From Croceitalea dokdonensis DOKDO 023 (GTDB taxonomy: Bacteria; Bacteroidota; Bacteroidia; Flavobacteriales; Flavobacteriaceae), in NCBI RefSeq assembly GCF_001306415.1, contig NZ_LDJX01000003.1, positions 1 through 64,000 of the forward strand: DNA of 64,000 bases, read 5' to 3'. The notes under the pieces are model-generated. The model was not told the origin of the DNA, searched no databases, and saw nothing but the letters and a program-made list of their open reading frames with translations. The position numbers and the translations under genes were made by a program. Within the stretch, counting starts at the first letter, position 1, and each line of letters starts with the position of its first letter. Of this stretch, positions 55,497-64,000 are shown one piece after another.

Positions 55497-56921
55497 TTAG
55501 GTAATTTCCCAACCAGGCCTATACTCCCTGCTTACCCACTCGTTGGCTTTCTCATAATTGGTGATTTTCATGCGCTCCCCGTCCCATAGCAGTTTTCTGC
55601 GTCCGGGATACTGGTAGGGGTCCCAATCACCTACTTTTTTTCCTTCTTTCAGGATTTTGTACTGATATGCCTTTACTGCTAAATTCCCCATTAAAACCGT
55701 TTCTGTCAATGGTCCCGCTTTTGCAAAATCCGAAGATGTAGCGGCCCCGTTTAGGCATCCATCCACAAAATTTGCTATATGGCCACTTGTTCCACCGGGA
55801 ATCCTTGGGTATTTGGCTGCAGGGGTTTTGTAGAGGTCCATCATCTCTGAAGGAAGAAGCCTGGCGTTCATTGAATAGGTATCCGTAATCAAGGTACCCT
55901 TATCGCCATACATAATGGTTCCACCACCAGCATTGCCAATGGTTTCGTTGTCTTTAAGTTCATCTGGTAAATCTGGTTTTAGGCCACCATCATACCAATT
56001 GAGTTGAATGTCACCGTGGTGATCATGTTTAAATTTTAAATGAATTTTAGAGGACGGTGGGCAAGAGGGGCTATAGTCTGCCTCTATAAAATCACCTACC
56101 CATACGGTGGTGCAACTGGCTTCTGCCTCGGTAGGATAGCCCAAGTCCAAGACACTAAATGGCGTTTCCATAATATGGCAGCCCATATCGCCAAGGGCTC
56201 CTGTACCAAAATCCCACCAGCCGCGCCATTTAAATGGTAAATAGGCCGCATTGTAATTCCGCATTTCTGCCGGGCCTAGCCAAAGGTCCCAATCCAATCC
56301 TTTGGGAATCCGTTGCCTTTCTGTAGGCACTGGAACGCCCTGCGGCCAAACGGGTCTGTTTGTCCAACAATCAATGGTATGTATTTTTCCTATGATTCCG
56401 GACTCTACCCATTCCCGGGCAATACGGCTATCATCACTGGAAGCCCCTTGGTTCCCCATTTGCGTTACAATGCCATTTTCAGCGGCCACCTTGGTCATTA
56501 ATCTAGCTTCCTTGATATTATGGGTGAGCGGTTTTTCTACATAAGCATGCTTTTTTTCCCGCATAAACGGCAAAGCTATGCTAGCGTGGGTGTGGTCTGG
56601 GGTGGCTACCATGACGGCATCAATGTCTTTAAGGTGGTTGTCGTACACCTTACGGAAATCTTTGTATTTTTTAGCATTGCGGAAAGTAGCATAGGTGTCC
56701 TTTGCCTGTCTATCATCAACATCGCACATGGCTACAAACTTTACCTTCCCCGTTTCGTTTAAGCCATTGATCACGCCTCTGCCTCGACCACCAACACCAA
56801 AAGCCCCAACATAAAGGGTATCACTTGGCGGGACATGGCCCTTTCCTAAAACAAAACTGGGTACAATGGTGAATGCAGCTGAGGTTGCAGCAGCATTTTT
56901 TATAAACGTTCTTCTTTCCAT
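55497..56921 (-). CDS. Tat-exported Gfo/Idh/MocA-family oxidoreductase
   Basis: A 474-residue protein with a canonical Tat signal (ERRTFIKNAAATS, then a hydrophobic stretch). The NAD-binding motif is GAFGVGGRGRGVI near 39, followed by CDVDDRQAKD and the family EKP in YVEKPLTHN near 130-138. The C-terminal domain has DFGTGALGDMGCHIMET, as in the protein at 32738, so the two are distant paralogues of the same length. The substrate is probably a sugar; it may act with the adjacent six-hairpin glycosidase-like protein encoded downstream, with which it shares strand. Confidence 0.92.
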   Translation of the reverse strand: MERRTFIKNAAATSAAFTIVPSFVLGKGHVPPSDTLYVGAFGVGGRGRGVINGLNETGKVKFVAMCDVDDRQAKDTYATFRNAKKYKDFRKVYDNHLKDIDAVMVATPDHTHASIALPFMREKKHAYVEKPLTHNIKEARLMTKVAAENGIVTQMGNQGASSDDSRIAREWVESGIIGKIHTIDCWTNRPVWPQGVPVPTERQRIPKGLDWDLWLGPAEMRNYNAAYLPFKWRGWWDFGTGALGDMGCHIMETPFSVLDLGYPTEAEASCTTVWVGDFIEADYSPSCPPSSKIHLKFKHDHHGDIQLNWYDGGLKPDLPDELKDNETIGNAGGGTIMYGDKGTLITDTYSMNARLLPSEMMDLYKTPAAKYPRIPGGTSGHIANFVDGCLNGAATSSDFAKAGPLTETVLMGNLAVKAYQYKILKEGKKVGDWDPYQYPGRRKLLWDGERMKITNYEKANEWVSREYRPGWEIT

Positions 56922-57017
56922 GGATGTTGTATCTGATTTAATGCATGGAAGATACTAAAAATTAGATTTTTATTTCAGGGATGCAATCTTAGAATAGGAA
57001 AAACTATCATTGTTGAC

Positions 57018-57683
57018 CTAGGATAAGTTTCCACCGTTCCATTCCTTATAAAATTGCGTTAAGAATTGCAGCATGAACTGGTGGCGTTGTTCCGCAATTT
57101 TCTTTCCTGTCCTGGTATTCATTTTGTCTTTTAAGAGCAATAGTTTTTCATAAAAGTGGTTAATGGTAGGCGCCTTGGATTTTTTATAAGCTTCCTTTCC
57201 CATACTAAGGTTTGGTGCAATTTCCGGGTTGTAGAGCGCTCGGTTTTTAAAGCCCCCGTAGTGGAATGCCCTAGCTATACCAATGGCACCAATGGCGTCC
57301 AAACGGTCTGCATCCTGCACAACATCCAATTCCTTGGAATGAAATTTTTGGCCACCTTTTTCCAAGGAGTTTTTATAACTGATATGTGTTATGATGTTCA
57401 CTACATGGTTCACAACATCAGGGGCTACCTCATGTTCACCTAGAAAGTCTTTCGCTATTTTGGGTCCAATGGTCTCATCCCCATCATGGAATTTTGCGTC
57501 TGCTATATCATGCAAAAGTGCGGCAAGGCTAACCACCAAAACATTTACTTGTTCTTCTTTTGCAATTAAAAGGGTGGTATTAAAGACACGTTGTATATGA
57601 AACCAGTCGTGTCCTGCCTCAGCATCCTTGAGTCTGGATTTGACAAAATGTGTGGTTTGTTCAATTAGATCTACTGTATGCAT
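57018..57683 (-). CDS. HD-domain metal-dependent phosphohydrolase
   Basis: A 221-residue hydrolase. The HD motif is split as DWFHIQRV near 26-33, LLHDIADAKFHDGDE at 57-70 (HD at 58-59), and AIGAIGIARAFHYGG with DADRLDAIG before it. This is the YedJ-like HD branch, which hydrolyses phosphate esters or nucleotides; the substrate is not known. Its start shares one base with the stop of the plsC-like gene (TAATG), so the two are translationally coupled. Confidence 0.9.
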   Translation of the reverse strand: MHTVDLIEQTTHFVKSRLKDAEAGHDWFHIQRVFNTTLLIAKEEQVNVLVVSLAALLHDIADAKFHDGDETIGPKIAKDFLGEHEVAPDVVNHVVNIITHISYKNSLEKGGQKFHSKELDVVQDADRLDAIGAIGIARAFHYGGFKNRALYNPEIAPNLSMGKEAYKKSKAPTINHFYEKLLLLKDKMNTRTGKKIAEQRHQFMLQFLTQFYKEWNGGNLS

Positions 57684-58414
57684 TAGGCTACAATGTCTTT
57701 GATGATGATTTGCTCAATTTGTGTGATAAGCCCATCCACATCCGGAGTGATCTCTAGGGGTTGATGTACCTTAAATTTCACATAGGCTCCTAAGCCCATC
57801 GGGAATTGCCCATACCGAAGCAGTTTCCATGAATTGTTTATGGTAATGGGAACAATAAGTGCGGAAGGAGCCTTGCGCATCAGCATTTTTAGCCCCATAG
57901 GTTTAAAAGGTTTGGGATGGCCGTTTCGGCTTCGGGTGCCTTCTGGAAAAATGACCGCGGCCCTTTTGTGTTTTTCAATGTAGGTGCCCAGCTTTCCAAT
58001 TTCGGTTATAGCTTGGCGCCCATCCTTTCTATCTATAAGGGCAGAACCGCCATGCCTTAGGTTAAAAGATACACTGGGGATGCCTTTGCCCAATTCTTTT
58101 TTTGCCACAAATTTTGGGTGGTACTTTCGCATATACCAGATAATAGGCGGAATGTCATACATGCTTTGGTGATTGGTAACTATGATCAAGGGCCTGTTTT
58201 CTGGGATATCGTGGATATTTTCAAATTGATACCGTGTTCCCAGGATATTGGTGCAACGCATTAAAAACCAATTAAGGACGCTTACGGTGCGTTTCTGTGG
58301 TTGGTACCCAAAAAGGTTGAGTGCTAGCCACTGTATAGGATGAAAAATGACCAAGGTAGCCCCAAAGGCCAAGAAGAACAACAAGGTGATGGGGTAGGAA
58401 AGGATTTTTACCAT
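57683..58414 (-). CDS. plsC: 1-acyl-sn-glycerol-3-phosphate acyltransferase (PlsC-like)
   Basis: A 243-residue membrane acyltransferase. I start at ATG 58414 (MVKILSYPITLLFF). Two N-terminal membrane helices are followed by the acyltransferase motifs: the HX4D site in NHQSMYDIPP and the EGTRS block in FPEGTRSRNG. The enzyme adds the second acyl chain in phosphatidic acid synthesis. It precedes the HD-hydrolase gene with a TAATG overlap. The activity assignment is solid at family level; the precise acceptor is assumed. Confidence 0.93.
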   Translation of the reverse strand: MVKILSYPITLLFFLAFGATLVIFHPIQWLALNLFGYQPQKRTVSVLNWFLMRCTNILGTRYQFENIHDIPENRPLIIVTNHQSMYDIPPIIWYMRKYHPKFVAKKELGKGIPSVSFNLRHGGSALIDRKDGRQAITEIGKLGTYIEKHKRAAVIFPEGTRSRNGHPKPFKPMGLKMLMRKAPSALIVPITINNSWKLLRYGQFPMGLGAYVKFKVHQPLEITPDVDGLITQIEQIIIKDIVA

Positions 58415-58494
58415 GCCGCAAAAATAAAAAACCATCCGCTATGGGCAGATGGTCTTGATATAGAATTCCTTTTTTTGATAAGGTTGGGCGTGAC

Positions 58495-58905
58495 CTAACA
58501 ATGCTCATTATACGCTTCTACCAAATTTTCGGCGATCATTTCAGCAGGCCTTCCCTCAATGTGGTGTCTTTCTATCATGTGCACCAACTCACCATTCTTA
58601 AAGAGTGCCATACTTGGTGATGACGGTGGAAAAGGGACCATAGCGGCTCTTGCCGCATTTACGGCTTCTGTATCCACCCCGGCAAAAACGGTGGTGATGT
58701 GATCCGGTTTCTTGTCGTTCTGCAAGCTTAATTTTGCAGCGGGACGTGCATTGGCAGCGGCACAGCCACAAACGGAATTCACTACGATCAAAGTGGTGCC
58801 TTCTTGTTTTAAGGCATTTTCAACGGCCTCACTGGTATATAATTCTTGGAACCCGGCAGAGGCCAAGTCGTTTCTCATGGGTTTTACTAATTCTTCAGGA
58901 TACAT
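58495..58905 (-). CDS. Bacilliredoxin (BrxA/BrxB family)
   Basis: A 136-residue thioredoxin-fold protein. I start at ATG 58905 (MYPEELVKPMRND), the conserved family start. The redox motif CGC (Cys46, Cys48) in NSVCGCAAANARPA identifies bacilliredoxins, which remove low-molecular-weight thiols from oxidised proteins. The rest of the domain (FPPSSPSMALFKNGELVHMI) is complete. In Firmicutes the thiol is bacillithiol; some Bacteroidota also make it, but this window shows no synthesis genes. Divergent from the DnaJ-domain gene. Confidence 0.92.
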   Translation of the reverse strand: MYPEELVKPMRNDLASAGFQELYTSEAVENALKQEGTTLIVVNSVCGCAAANARPAAKLSLQNDKKPDHITTVFAGVDTEAVNAARAAMVPFPPSSPSMALFKNGELVHMIERHHIEGRPAEMIAENLVEAYNEHC

Positions 58906-59026
58906 AGTCTTATTTTTATCGAAGGTAAAGATAGTGCATTTGTACATTTTTCCGGGACTGTTAACAAAGCCTTATTATTCTGCTTTGGCTGCAATCGCCT
59001 ATCTTTACAGCTTTAATTTTTGGAGC

Positions 59027-59767
59027 ATGATCAAGTGGTTTGCCGCCATACTGGGATATACTTTTTTACGGTTGCCAGGAGCCATTTTAGGTTTTTTGTT
59101 GGGTAGTTTTATTGATAATTTCAATACAACGGGGCGTAGCGGCCCCAGAAGCGTTTTTCGCGAATTTACCCAACAGCAGGTTTCACCGGCAGATTTTGAG
59201 ATCAATCTGCTGTCCCTTTGCTCTATAATTATTAAAGCGGATGGGCAGGTAAGTCAGGGGGAACTGGATTATGTGCGTCAATATTTTTTGAGTACGTATG
59301 GCAAAGAAAAGGCCAATGCCATTTTTAGGACGTTTAATGAGGTCATCAAAAAAAGGGAAGTATCTGCCCAACGGATTTGCCAATATTTAAACCAGCGTAC
59401 CCGGTATGAAGTACGGTTGCAACTCCTACATTTTTTGTTTGGCATAGCCCAAGCAGATGGGCAGATCAGTAGTGCGGAAATTAACAAGTTAAAGGAATTG
59501 GCGGGCTATCTGCGCATTGGAAACGTGGATTATGACAGTATCATGGCGATGTTTGTAAAATCTGCGGATAACGCCTATAAAATTCTGGAAATTGAACCGA
59601 CGGCATCCAATGATGATGTAAAAAAGGCTTACCGTACCATGGCTAAAAAGTACCATCCGGATAAGGTGGTCACAGAGGATCAAGCCATAAAAAAAGGGGC
59701 AGAAGAGAAATTTAAAGAAGTTCAGAAAGCTTATGAGTTGATACAGAAAGAACGGGGAATGAGTTAA
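59027..59767 (+). CDS. TerB and DnaJ domain protein (DjlA-like)
   Basis: A 246-residue protein. I start at ATG 59027 (MIKWFAAILGYTFLRLPG); the long upstream frame overlaps the reverse bacilliredoxin gene and is not coding. An N-terminal membrane segment at about 5-28 is followed by a TerB-like helical domain (about 50-165; SLCSIIIKADGQVSQGELDY, repeated as GIAQADGQISSAEINK). A C-terminal J domain has the HPD motif at 210-212. This matches DjlA-type membrane co-chaperones that stimulate DnaK. The gene looks complete. Confidence 0.9.
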   Translation: MIKWFAAILGYTFLRLPGAILGFLLGSFIDNFNTTGRSGPRSVFREFTQQQVSPADFEINLLSLCSIIIKADGQVSQGELDYVRQYFLSTYGKEKANAIFRTFNEVIKKREVSAQRICQYLNQRTRYEVRLQLLHFLFGIAQADGQISSAEINKLKELAGYLRIGNVDYDSIMAMFVKSADNAYKILEIEPTASNDDVKKAYRTMAKKYHPDKVVTEDQAIKKGAEEKFKEVQKAYELIQKERGMS

Positions 59768-60181
59768 TTTTAGAACCTAAGGGTCAATAAGGCGTGTAAG
59801 AATAAAGCGCGAATAAGGCAGTAGGCAAAATACCAAAGTAGCTTCCATATGAAAGGGATAAATTTGCATTAGTTAAAAAAATGAATAGGCAATTGATGCT
59901 GTCACCAAGATATGTAGGGAAATGAATGAATTAAATTGCGCACCAAACATCCAGGATTTGTGAGCGTTGGCTGTTAATTCCCAAAGCTGCATTATCCAAA
60001 GCCTTCAGTAAATAAAATGGTTCAAGAAGCATGCAAGGACATAGTCAAGTTGATTGATTTTTCCTTTCTCAAAGAATAATGGATGATTTCTGTAGACGGG
60101 ATAAACTAAAAAGTGATCACGATGGCGCGGTTTGGACGGCAGTAATGAAAATTATAAACCATCAACTTAAAAACGAATCAA
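59768..60181. other. 414-bp gap with no recognised feature
   Basis: No gene, hairpin of note, or repeat of the families seen elsewhere was found. The last 60 bases, AT-rich, probably include the promoter of the following membrane protein gene. Confidence 0.5.
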
Positions 60182-60766
60182 ATGCAAGACTTTTGGTTAT
60201 ACACAACATTAGGATTGGAGCATGTGCTGGATTTTGGTGCCTATGACCATATCCTATTTTTAGCGGCTCTGGCCGTGCCTTTTACCTTTAAGCGATGGAA
60301 ACAAGTGGTAGTGTTGGCTACCATTTTTACTATTGCCCACTGCACTTCCTTGGCATTTTCCGTGTACGGGATAGTTTCGGTAGATGTAGGATTGATTGAG
60401 TTTTTAATACCCGTGACCATTGCATTTACGGCCTTATTTAATTTTTCAAAGGTCATTAAAAAAGAACATAACACCGGAATTTACTTCCAAGCCTTGGCCA
60501 CGGCATTTTTTGGATTGATACATGGCTTTGGTTTTTCCAACTATTTTAATATGCTCATGGCAGAGGAAGAGCATAAAGTTACGCCGCTCTTGGGTTTTGC
60601 CTCCGGGATAGAAATTTCCCAAGTTGCCGTCATTTTGTTCGCATTGTTGGTGGCCTATGTGCTACAATCCATGGTTGGTATGAAACAGCGCATTTTTATT
60701 ATGGCCATGTCCGCACTTATCTTTTTTATCACAATACCCATGCTCATAGAGACGTTTCCCTTTTAA
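60182..60766 (+). CDS. HupE/UreJ-family membrane protein
   Basis: A 194-residue protein with about six membrane helices. The signature DFGAYDHILFLAALAVPF near 19-36 and HCTSLAF near 60-66 match the HupE/UreJ_2 family; LIHGFGFSNYF appears near 118-128. In other bacteria HupE takes up nickel or cobalt for hydrogenase or urease; no such enzyme genes are here, so metal and role are uncertain. It is a single gene with 79 nt to the deaminase gene. Confidence 0.87.
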   Translation: MQDFWLYTTLGLEHVLDFGAYDHILFLAALAVPFTFKRWKQVVVLATIFTIAHCTSLAFSVYGIVSVDVGLIEFLIPVTIAFTALFNFSKVIKKEHNTGIYFQALATAFFGLIHGFGFSNYFNMLMAEEEHKVTPLLGFASGIEISQVAVILFALLVAYVLQSMVGMKQRIFIMAMSALIFFITIPMLIETFPF

Positions 60767-60845
60767 GAGAATCGTTAAAATTACCCGAATAGGGTTGTGC
60801 GTCGTTTTCAAAGCAGGTATATTTAAATGATTTCCCAGAGCATTC

Positions 60846-61283
60846 ATGAAAGAAAGCAAACAAGAAAAATACGATAAGGCCTATTTGCGCATGGCAAGGG
60901 AATGGGGCAGGTTGTCTTATTGTAAGCGCAAACAGGTGGGTGCAATCATTGTAAAAGACCGTATGATCATATCTGATGGATACAACGGAACCCCAACAGG
61001 TTTTGAAAACTTTTGTGAGGATGATGAGGGCTATACCAAATGGTATGTTTTACATGCGGAGGCCAATGCCATTTTAAAGGTTGCCGCTTCTACACAGTCC
61101 TGTGAAGGTGCTACCTTGTACATCACCTTATCGCCATGCAGGGAATGTAGCAAGCTTGTGCACCAGGCCGGAATAAAACGAGTGGTATATCAACATGCTT
61201 ACAAAGATGGTTCCGGGTTGCAGTTTTTAAAACGCGCTGGTGTGGCAACGCACCATTTACCTATTTTAGAAGAAATGGTTTAA
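60846..61283 (+). CDS. Deoxycytidylate (dCMP) deaminase
   Basis: A 145-residue zinc enzyme that turns dCMP into dUMP for dTTP synthesis. The zinc site is complete: His70 and the proton-shuttle Glu72 in LHAEANAI, and Cys98/Cys101 in SPCREC. The N-terminal part (WGRLSYCKRKQVGAIIVKD) has the nucleotide-binding signature. It may be called ComEB-like in some annotations. It starts 79 nt after the HupE/UreJ gene and ends 18 nt before the protease gene, so it probably shares a transcript with the latter. Confidence 0.93.
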   Translation: MKESKQEKYDKAYLRMAREWGRLSYCKRKQVGAIIVKDRMIISDGYNGTPTGFENFCEDDEGYTKWYVLHAEANAILKVAASTQSCEGATLYITLSPCRECSKLVHQAGIKRVVYQHAYKDGSGLQFLKRAGVATHHLPILEEMV

Positions 61284-61301
61284 TACATCCTTTAACCCCA
61301 A

Positions 61302-62933
61302 ATGAAAAACAAGTACAGTTATATCTTACCTACCATCCTTGCATTGGCATTGGCACTTGGCATCTTTATAGGGGGTAAACTTCATTTTAACGATACCCCA
61401 GAACGGCTATTTTCCACCAATAGCAAAAAAGACAAGCTCAATAGGTTAATAGATTATATTGATTACGAATATGTGGATGATATTGACACTGACAGCATAG
61501 TGGACATTACCGTAAACAATATTTTAGGTAAGTTAGATCCCCATTCCGTATATATTCCCAAAAGTGAAATGGACGCTGTATCAGAAAATATGAAAGGCGA
61601 TTTTGTAGGTATTGGGATTCGGTTCAATATGTTTAAAGATACCCTTACCGTGGTGCGCACCATAAGGAACGGGCCATGTGCCAAACGGGGTATTTTGGCC
61701 GGGGATAAGATCTTAATGGCGGATAAGGATACCATTTTTGGAAAAAGAATACCCAACAGCGAGATTGTGGATAGGCTTAAAGGGCAGTTGGGCAGCACGG
61801 TAAAGTTGCATGTATACCGTAAAAGTGAGGATAGAAGTTTTAATGTTTTGGTAAAGCGGGATGTGGTGCCCATTAAGAGCGTAGAGGCACAATTTATGCT
61901 GGATAAAGAAATGGGGTACATTAAAATAAACCGTTTTGCGGAATCTACCTTTAAAGAATTTAAAAAAGCCTTGACCAATCTACAAAAACAGGGTGCTACA
62001 AAATTGGTTTTGGATTTACGGGACAACCCTGGAGGGTATCTTGGGGTTGCCGAGAAAATGGCGGACGAGTTTCTAAAAGATGGCAAACTCATTCTTTTTA
62101 CGAAAAATAAGAAGGGTAAGATCAGTAAAGCCTTTGCCACGAGCAGAGGCACCTTTGAGGACAAGCCCGTGTACGTTTTGATCAATGAACGCTCTGCATC
62201 TGCCAGTGAAATCATTGCCGGCGCGCTGCAGGACAATGATATTGGTACCATAGTGGGCAGAAGGTCTTTTGGTAAAGGTTTGGTGCAACGGGAAATGGAT
62301 TTGGGAGATGGTTCTGCCGTAAGGCTAACGGTGTCTAGGTACTACACCCCAACAGGCCGATCCATTCAAAAATCCTATGAAAAAGGCCATAAGGATTATT
62401 ACCAAAAATACATGGATCGCTACAACAGCGGGGAGTTGGTCTCCGTGGATAGCATTAAAGTGGCCGATTCCTTAAAATTCACCACCCCAAAAGGTAAAAT
62501 AGTCTATGGAGGTGGCGGAATTATACCGGACGTTTTTGTGCCCATTGGTTCTTTGGATGAAGAACGCATCAAGAGTTTGGATGCCACCGGGTACTTTTCG
62601 GATTTTGTGTTTAAATTTTTAGAGAAGGATAGGACACGGTTTAAGTCCTATCCCCAGAAGGAGTTTATGGAGGAATATCGGGTAGATGATATTATTTTTG
62701 AGCGCTTCATTGACTATCTGCTCAATGCCAAACCACCTATAAAATTCGATTATTACGGAAACGAAAGCAGGATAAAATCTTACTTAAAAGCAAATCTAGC
62801 AGAGCAGCTGTATTCTCCAAATGCTGCTTTAAAAGTTAAGGCCTCGCAGGATAAAATGCTCAAAAAAGTCTTGGAGATTGATAAAAACGTTCTTGACCTC
62901 ATGGGTGCAGATGCTGCACTTTTACCCAATTAA
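61302..62933 (+). CDS. S41-family C-terminal processing protease
   Basis: A 543-residue exported protease of the CtpA/tail-specific type. An N-terminal membrane anchor (about 8-26) precedes a PDZ domain near 85-175 (GIGIRFNMFKDTLTVVRTI; GDKILMADKD). The catalytic domain has VLDLRDNPGGYLGVA near 236, the Ser in the ERSASASEI motif near 297-305, and Lys325 in FGKGLVQ. It cuts substrates in the periplasm from their C-termini. The C-terminal 130 residues form an additional helical domain. It starts 18 nt after the dCMP deaminase gene. Confidence 0.94.
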   Translation: MKNKYSYILPTILALALALGIFIGGKLHFNDTPERLFSTNSKKDKLNRLIDYIDYEYVDDIDTDSIVDITVNNILGKLDPHSVYIPKSEMDAVSENMKGDFVGIGIRFNMFKDTLTVVRTIRNGPCAKRGILAGDKILMADKDTIFGKRIPNSEIVDRLKGQLGSTVKLHVYRKSEDRSFNVLVKRDVVPIKSVEAQFMLDKEMGYIKINRFAESTFKEFKKALTNLQKQGATKLVLDLRDNPGGYLGVAEKMADEFLKDGKLILFTKNKKGKISKAFATSRGTFEDKPVYVLINERSASASEIIAGALQDNDIGTIVGRRSFGKGLVQREMDLGDGSAVRLTVSRYYTPTGRSIQKSYEKGHKDYYQKYMDRYNSGELVSVDSIKVADSLKFTTPKGKIVYGGGGIIPDVFVPIGSLDEERIKSLDATGYFSDFVFKFLEKDRTRFKSYPQKEFMEEYRVDDIIFERFIDYLLNAKPPIKFDYYGNESRIKSYLKANLAEQLYSPNAALKVKASQDKMLKKVLEIDKNVLDLMGADAALLPN

Positions 62934-62936
62934 GGA

Positions 62937-63134
62937 TTAGTTGATTTTATCGGCTATCCTTTTGGAAGTATGGTAAATCAACAATAGCACCACGGCGCAA
63001 AGGGATGCCAAAATCCCGATACAGGCAATTAAACTGTCCCCTTCAAGGATGGCCTCAACGTTTAAAAGGGTAACGTTATATCCCGCCAGTGCCAATGCAA
63101 CTACAATTAAAATTAGGGTAAATGTCTTGTTCAT
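62937..63134 (-). CDS. Small two-helix membrane protein
   Basis: A 65-residue protein with two membrane helices (about 4-24 and 35-57) joined by a short acidic loop, and a charged C-terminus (HTSKRIADKIN). No family is recognised. It lies 17 nt downstream of the MarC gene on the same strand and converges with the S41 protease gene (3 nt between stops), so co-transcription with MarC is likely. Confidence 0.65.
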   Translation of the reverse strand: MNKTFTLILIVVALALAGYNVTLLNVEAILEGDSLIACIGILASLCAVVLLLIYHTSKRIADKIN

Positions 63135-63151
63135 AACGTTAAATTAAGACC

Positions 63152-63724
63152 TTAGAATAATTCATTGATATTGGAAGCAAACAACTTCACCGATATTGCC
63201 AATAAAATTACGCCAAAAACCTTTCTTATCACACTTAAACCGTTCTTGCTGAGGAGTTTTTCTATTTTTTTGGAGGATTTTAACACCAAATACACAAATA
63301 GGCTGTTTACAAGAATGGCAACGATGATATTTTCCACATGATATTCTGCACGTAGGGCAAGAATAGTGGTGAGCGTTCCCGCACCGGCGATAAGTGGAAA
63401 AGCAATGGGTACCACTGATGCCGTCTCTGGCTCTTCATCCCTGTAGAGCGTAATGCCCAAAATCATTTCTATGGCCAAGAAAAAGATTACAAAGGCACCG
63501 GCCACGGCAAAGGAATGTACATCAATGCCAATAAGGCTTAAGATTCTTTCGCCCACGAACAAAAAGGCAATCATAAGAAGGATGGCTACCAATGAAGCTT
63601 TTTCGGACTGGATATGTCCTACCTTTTTTCTTAGCGAGATAATGATTGGTATGCTGCCCAAAATATCGATAACTGCAAAAAGCACCATGCTGGCCGTTGC
63701 TATTTCCTTTACACTAAAGTTCAT
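63152..63724 (-). CDS. MarC-family integral membrane protein
   Basis: A 190-residue protein with six membrane helices. It matches the MarC/NAAT family: VIDILGSIPIIISLRKK near 18-34, AGAFVIFFLAIEMILGI near 76-92, and PIAFPLIAGAGTLTTIL near 106-122. Function is unsettled; early links to multiple drug resistance have not held up and amino-acid transport was proposed. It is divergent from the DUF3109 gene (94 nt between starts). Confidence 0.9.
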   Translation of the reverse strand: MNFSVKEIATASMVLFAVIDILGSIPIIISLRKKVGHIQSEKASLVAILLMIAFLFVGERILSLIGIDVHSFAVAGAFVIFFLAIEMILGITLYRDEEPETASVVPIAFPLIAGAGTLTTILALRAEYHVENIIVAILVNSLFVYLVLKSSKKIEKLLSKNGLSVIRKVFGVILLAISVKLFASNINELF

Positions 63725-63818
63725 TTTCTGTTTGGTTTAAAAATCTTGCAAATCTACGTGGAATCTTTTGTGTTGGATGACGTAGGAGTTGATTAAATTT
63801 GCGTTAAGACAATAGCCG

Positions 63819-64000
63819 ATGTTTCAGATAGACAAAACACTTATTTCCGAGGATATAATTGAGCACAACTTTGTTTGCAATTTAAGTGCCTGCAAGGGGG
63901 CTTGCTGTGTGGAAGGGGAATCTGGAGCACCTTTGGAAGAAGAGGAGACGGAAATCTTGGCCAACATTTATCCCAAGCTAAAACCCTTTTTACGCGAAGA
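63819..64000 (+). CDS. DUF3109 family protein (start only, truncated by window end)
   Basis: A new frame begins at ATG 63819 and stays open to the window end, giving about 60 residues. It reads MFQIDKTLISEDIIEHNFV, then CNLSACKGACCVEGESGAPL and EEEETEILANIYPKL. The Cys cluster (CNLSACKGACC) is the signature of the DUF3109/YkgJ-like iron-sulfur or zinc-binding proteins of Bacteroidota. Cellular role unknown; the C-terminal part lies outside the window. Confidence 0.85.
   Translation, partial: MFQIDKTLISEDIIEHNFVCNLSACKGACCVEGESGAPLEEEETEILANIYPKLKPFLRE

Noticed and set aside
58712-59026. Upstream extension of the TerB-DnaJ gene
   Set aside because: It runs antisense through the bacilliredoxin gene; the membrane segment and TerB domain start at ATG 59027.

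Overview
The window looks like chromosomal DNA of a member of the Bacteroidota, most likely a marine Flavobacteriaceae. The evidence is a SusC-type TonB receptor with a carboxypeptidase-regulatory-like N-terminus, a HemJ-type protoporphyrinogen oxidase, paired LytS/LytTR regulators, Tat-tagged Gfo/Idh/MocA oxidoreductases, A-rich translation starts with little Shine-Dalgarno signal, candidate TTG-N19/20-TAnnTTTG promoters, and several dispersed hairpin repeats of the kind common in flavobacterial intergenic DNA. No rRNA, tRNA, CRISPR array, insertion sequence or integrase was recognised. The genus is inference.

Region 1-9.2 kb: dispersed repeats, a DUF2188 protein and a TlpA-like thioredoxin. 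Next comes a compact forward cluster of five genes: a cytoplasmic trypsin-fold protease, an unrecognised partner, a TPR sensor kinase, its NarL-type regulator (4-nt overlap) and a secreted metzincin-like lipoprotein. A reverse fructosamine kinase and a lipoprotein/membrane-protein pair follow.

Region 9.2-17.9 kb is the accessory part: a leftward type I restriction-modification operon, hsdM-hsdS-rhuM/fic-hsdR. hsdM carries two short dispersed repeats inserted in frame. Upstream of hsdM lies a ~192-bp tandem array of hairpin elements, about five copies, followed by another dispersed repeat.

Region 17.9-34.8 kb: an SRAP/YedK protein, an AraC-type membrane regulator, asd, the leftward tdk-alr-mscL group, rsmI followed by a uracil-DNA glycosylase-family gene broken by one nonsense codon, an AAA/DUF4143 ATPase with two operator-like repeats in front of it, AhpD-like and OsmC-like stress proteins, recJ, an MFS transporter, a Gfo/Idh/MocA oxidoreductase and a shortened DUF1080 lipoprotein.

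Region 34.8-53.2 kb: two ~1040-residue sortilin/BNR-repeat secreted proteins flanking a membrane-anchored MutS-like ATPase, a 12-copy heptanucleotide tandem repeat, hemJ, a HAMP-type sensor kinase, a crotonase, secreted proteins, a TonB-dependent receptor and a LytS/LytTR pair.

Region 53.2-64 kb: a six-hairpin glycosidase-like protein, a second Gfo/Idh/MocA protein, an HD hydrolase overlapping a PlsC acyltransferase, a bacilliredoxin, a TerB-DnaJ protein, a HupE/UreJ-like protein, a dCMP deaminase, an S41 protease, a small membrane protein, a MarC protein, and a DUF3109 gene cut by the window end.

The most notable points are the protease/two-component cluster, the RhuM-Fic protein inside the restriction operon, the repeats that have become coding sequence in hsdM, the clean nonsense mutation in the glycosylase gene, the operator-like repeats before the AAA ATPase, and the decayed DUF1080 gene.
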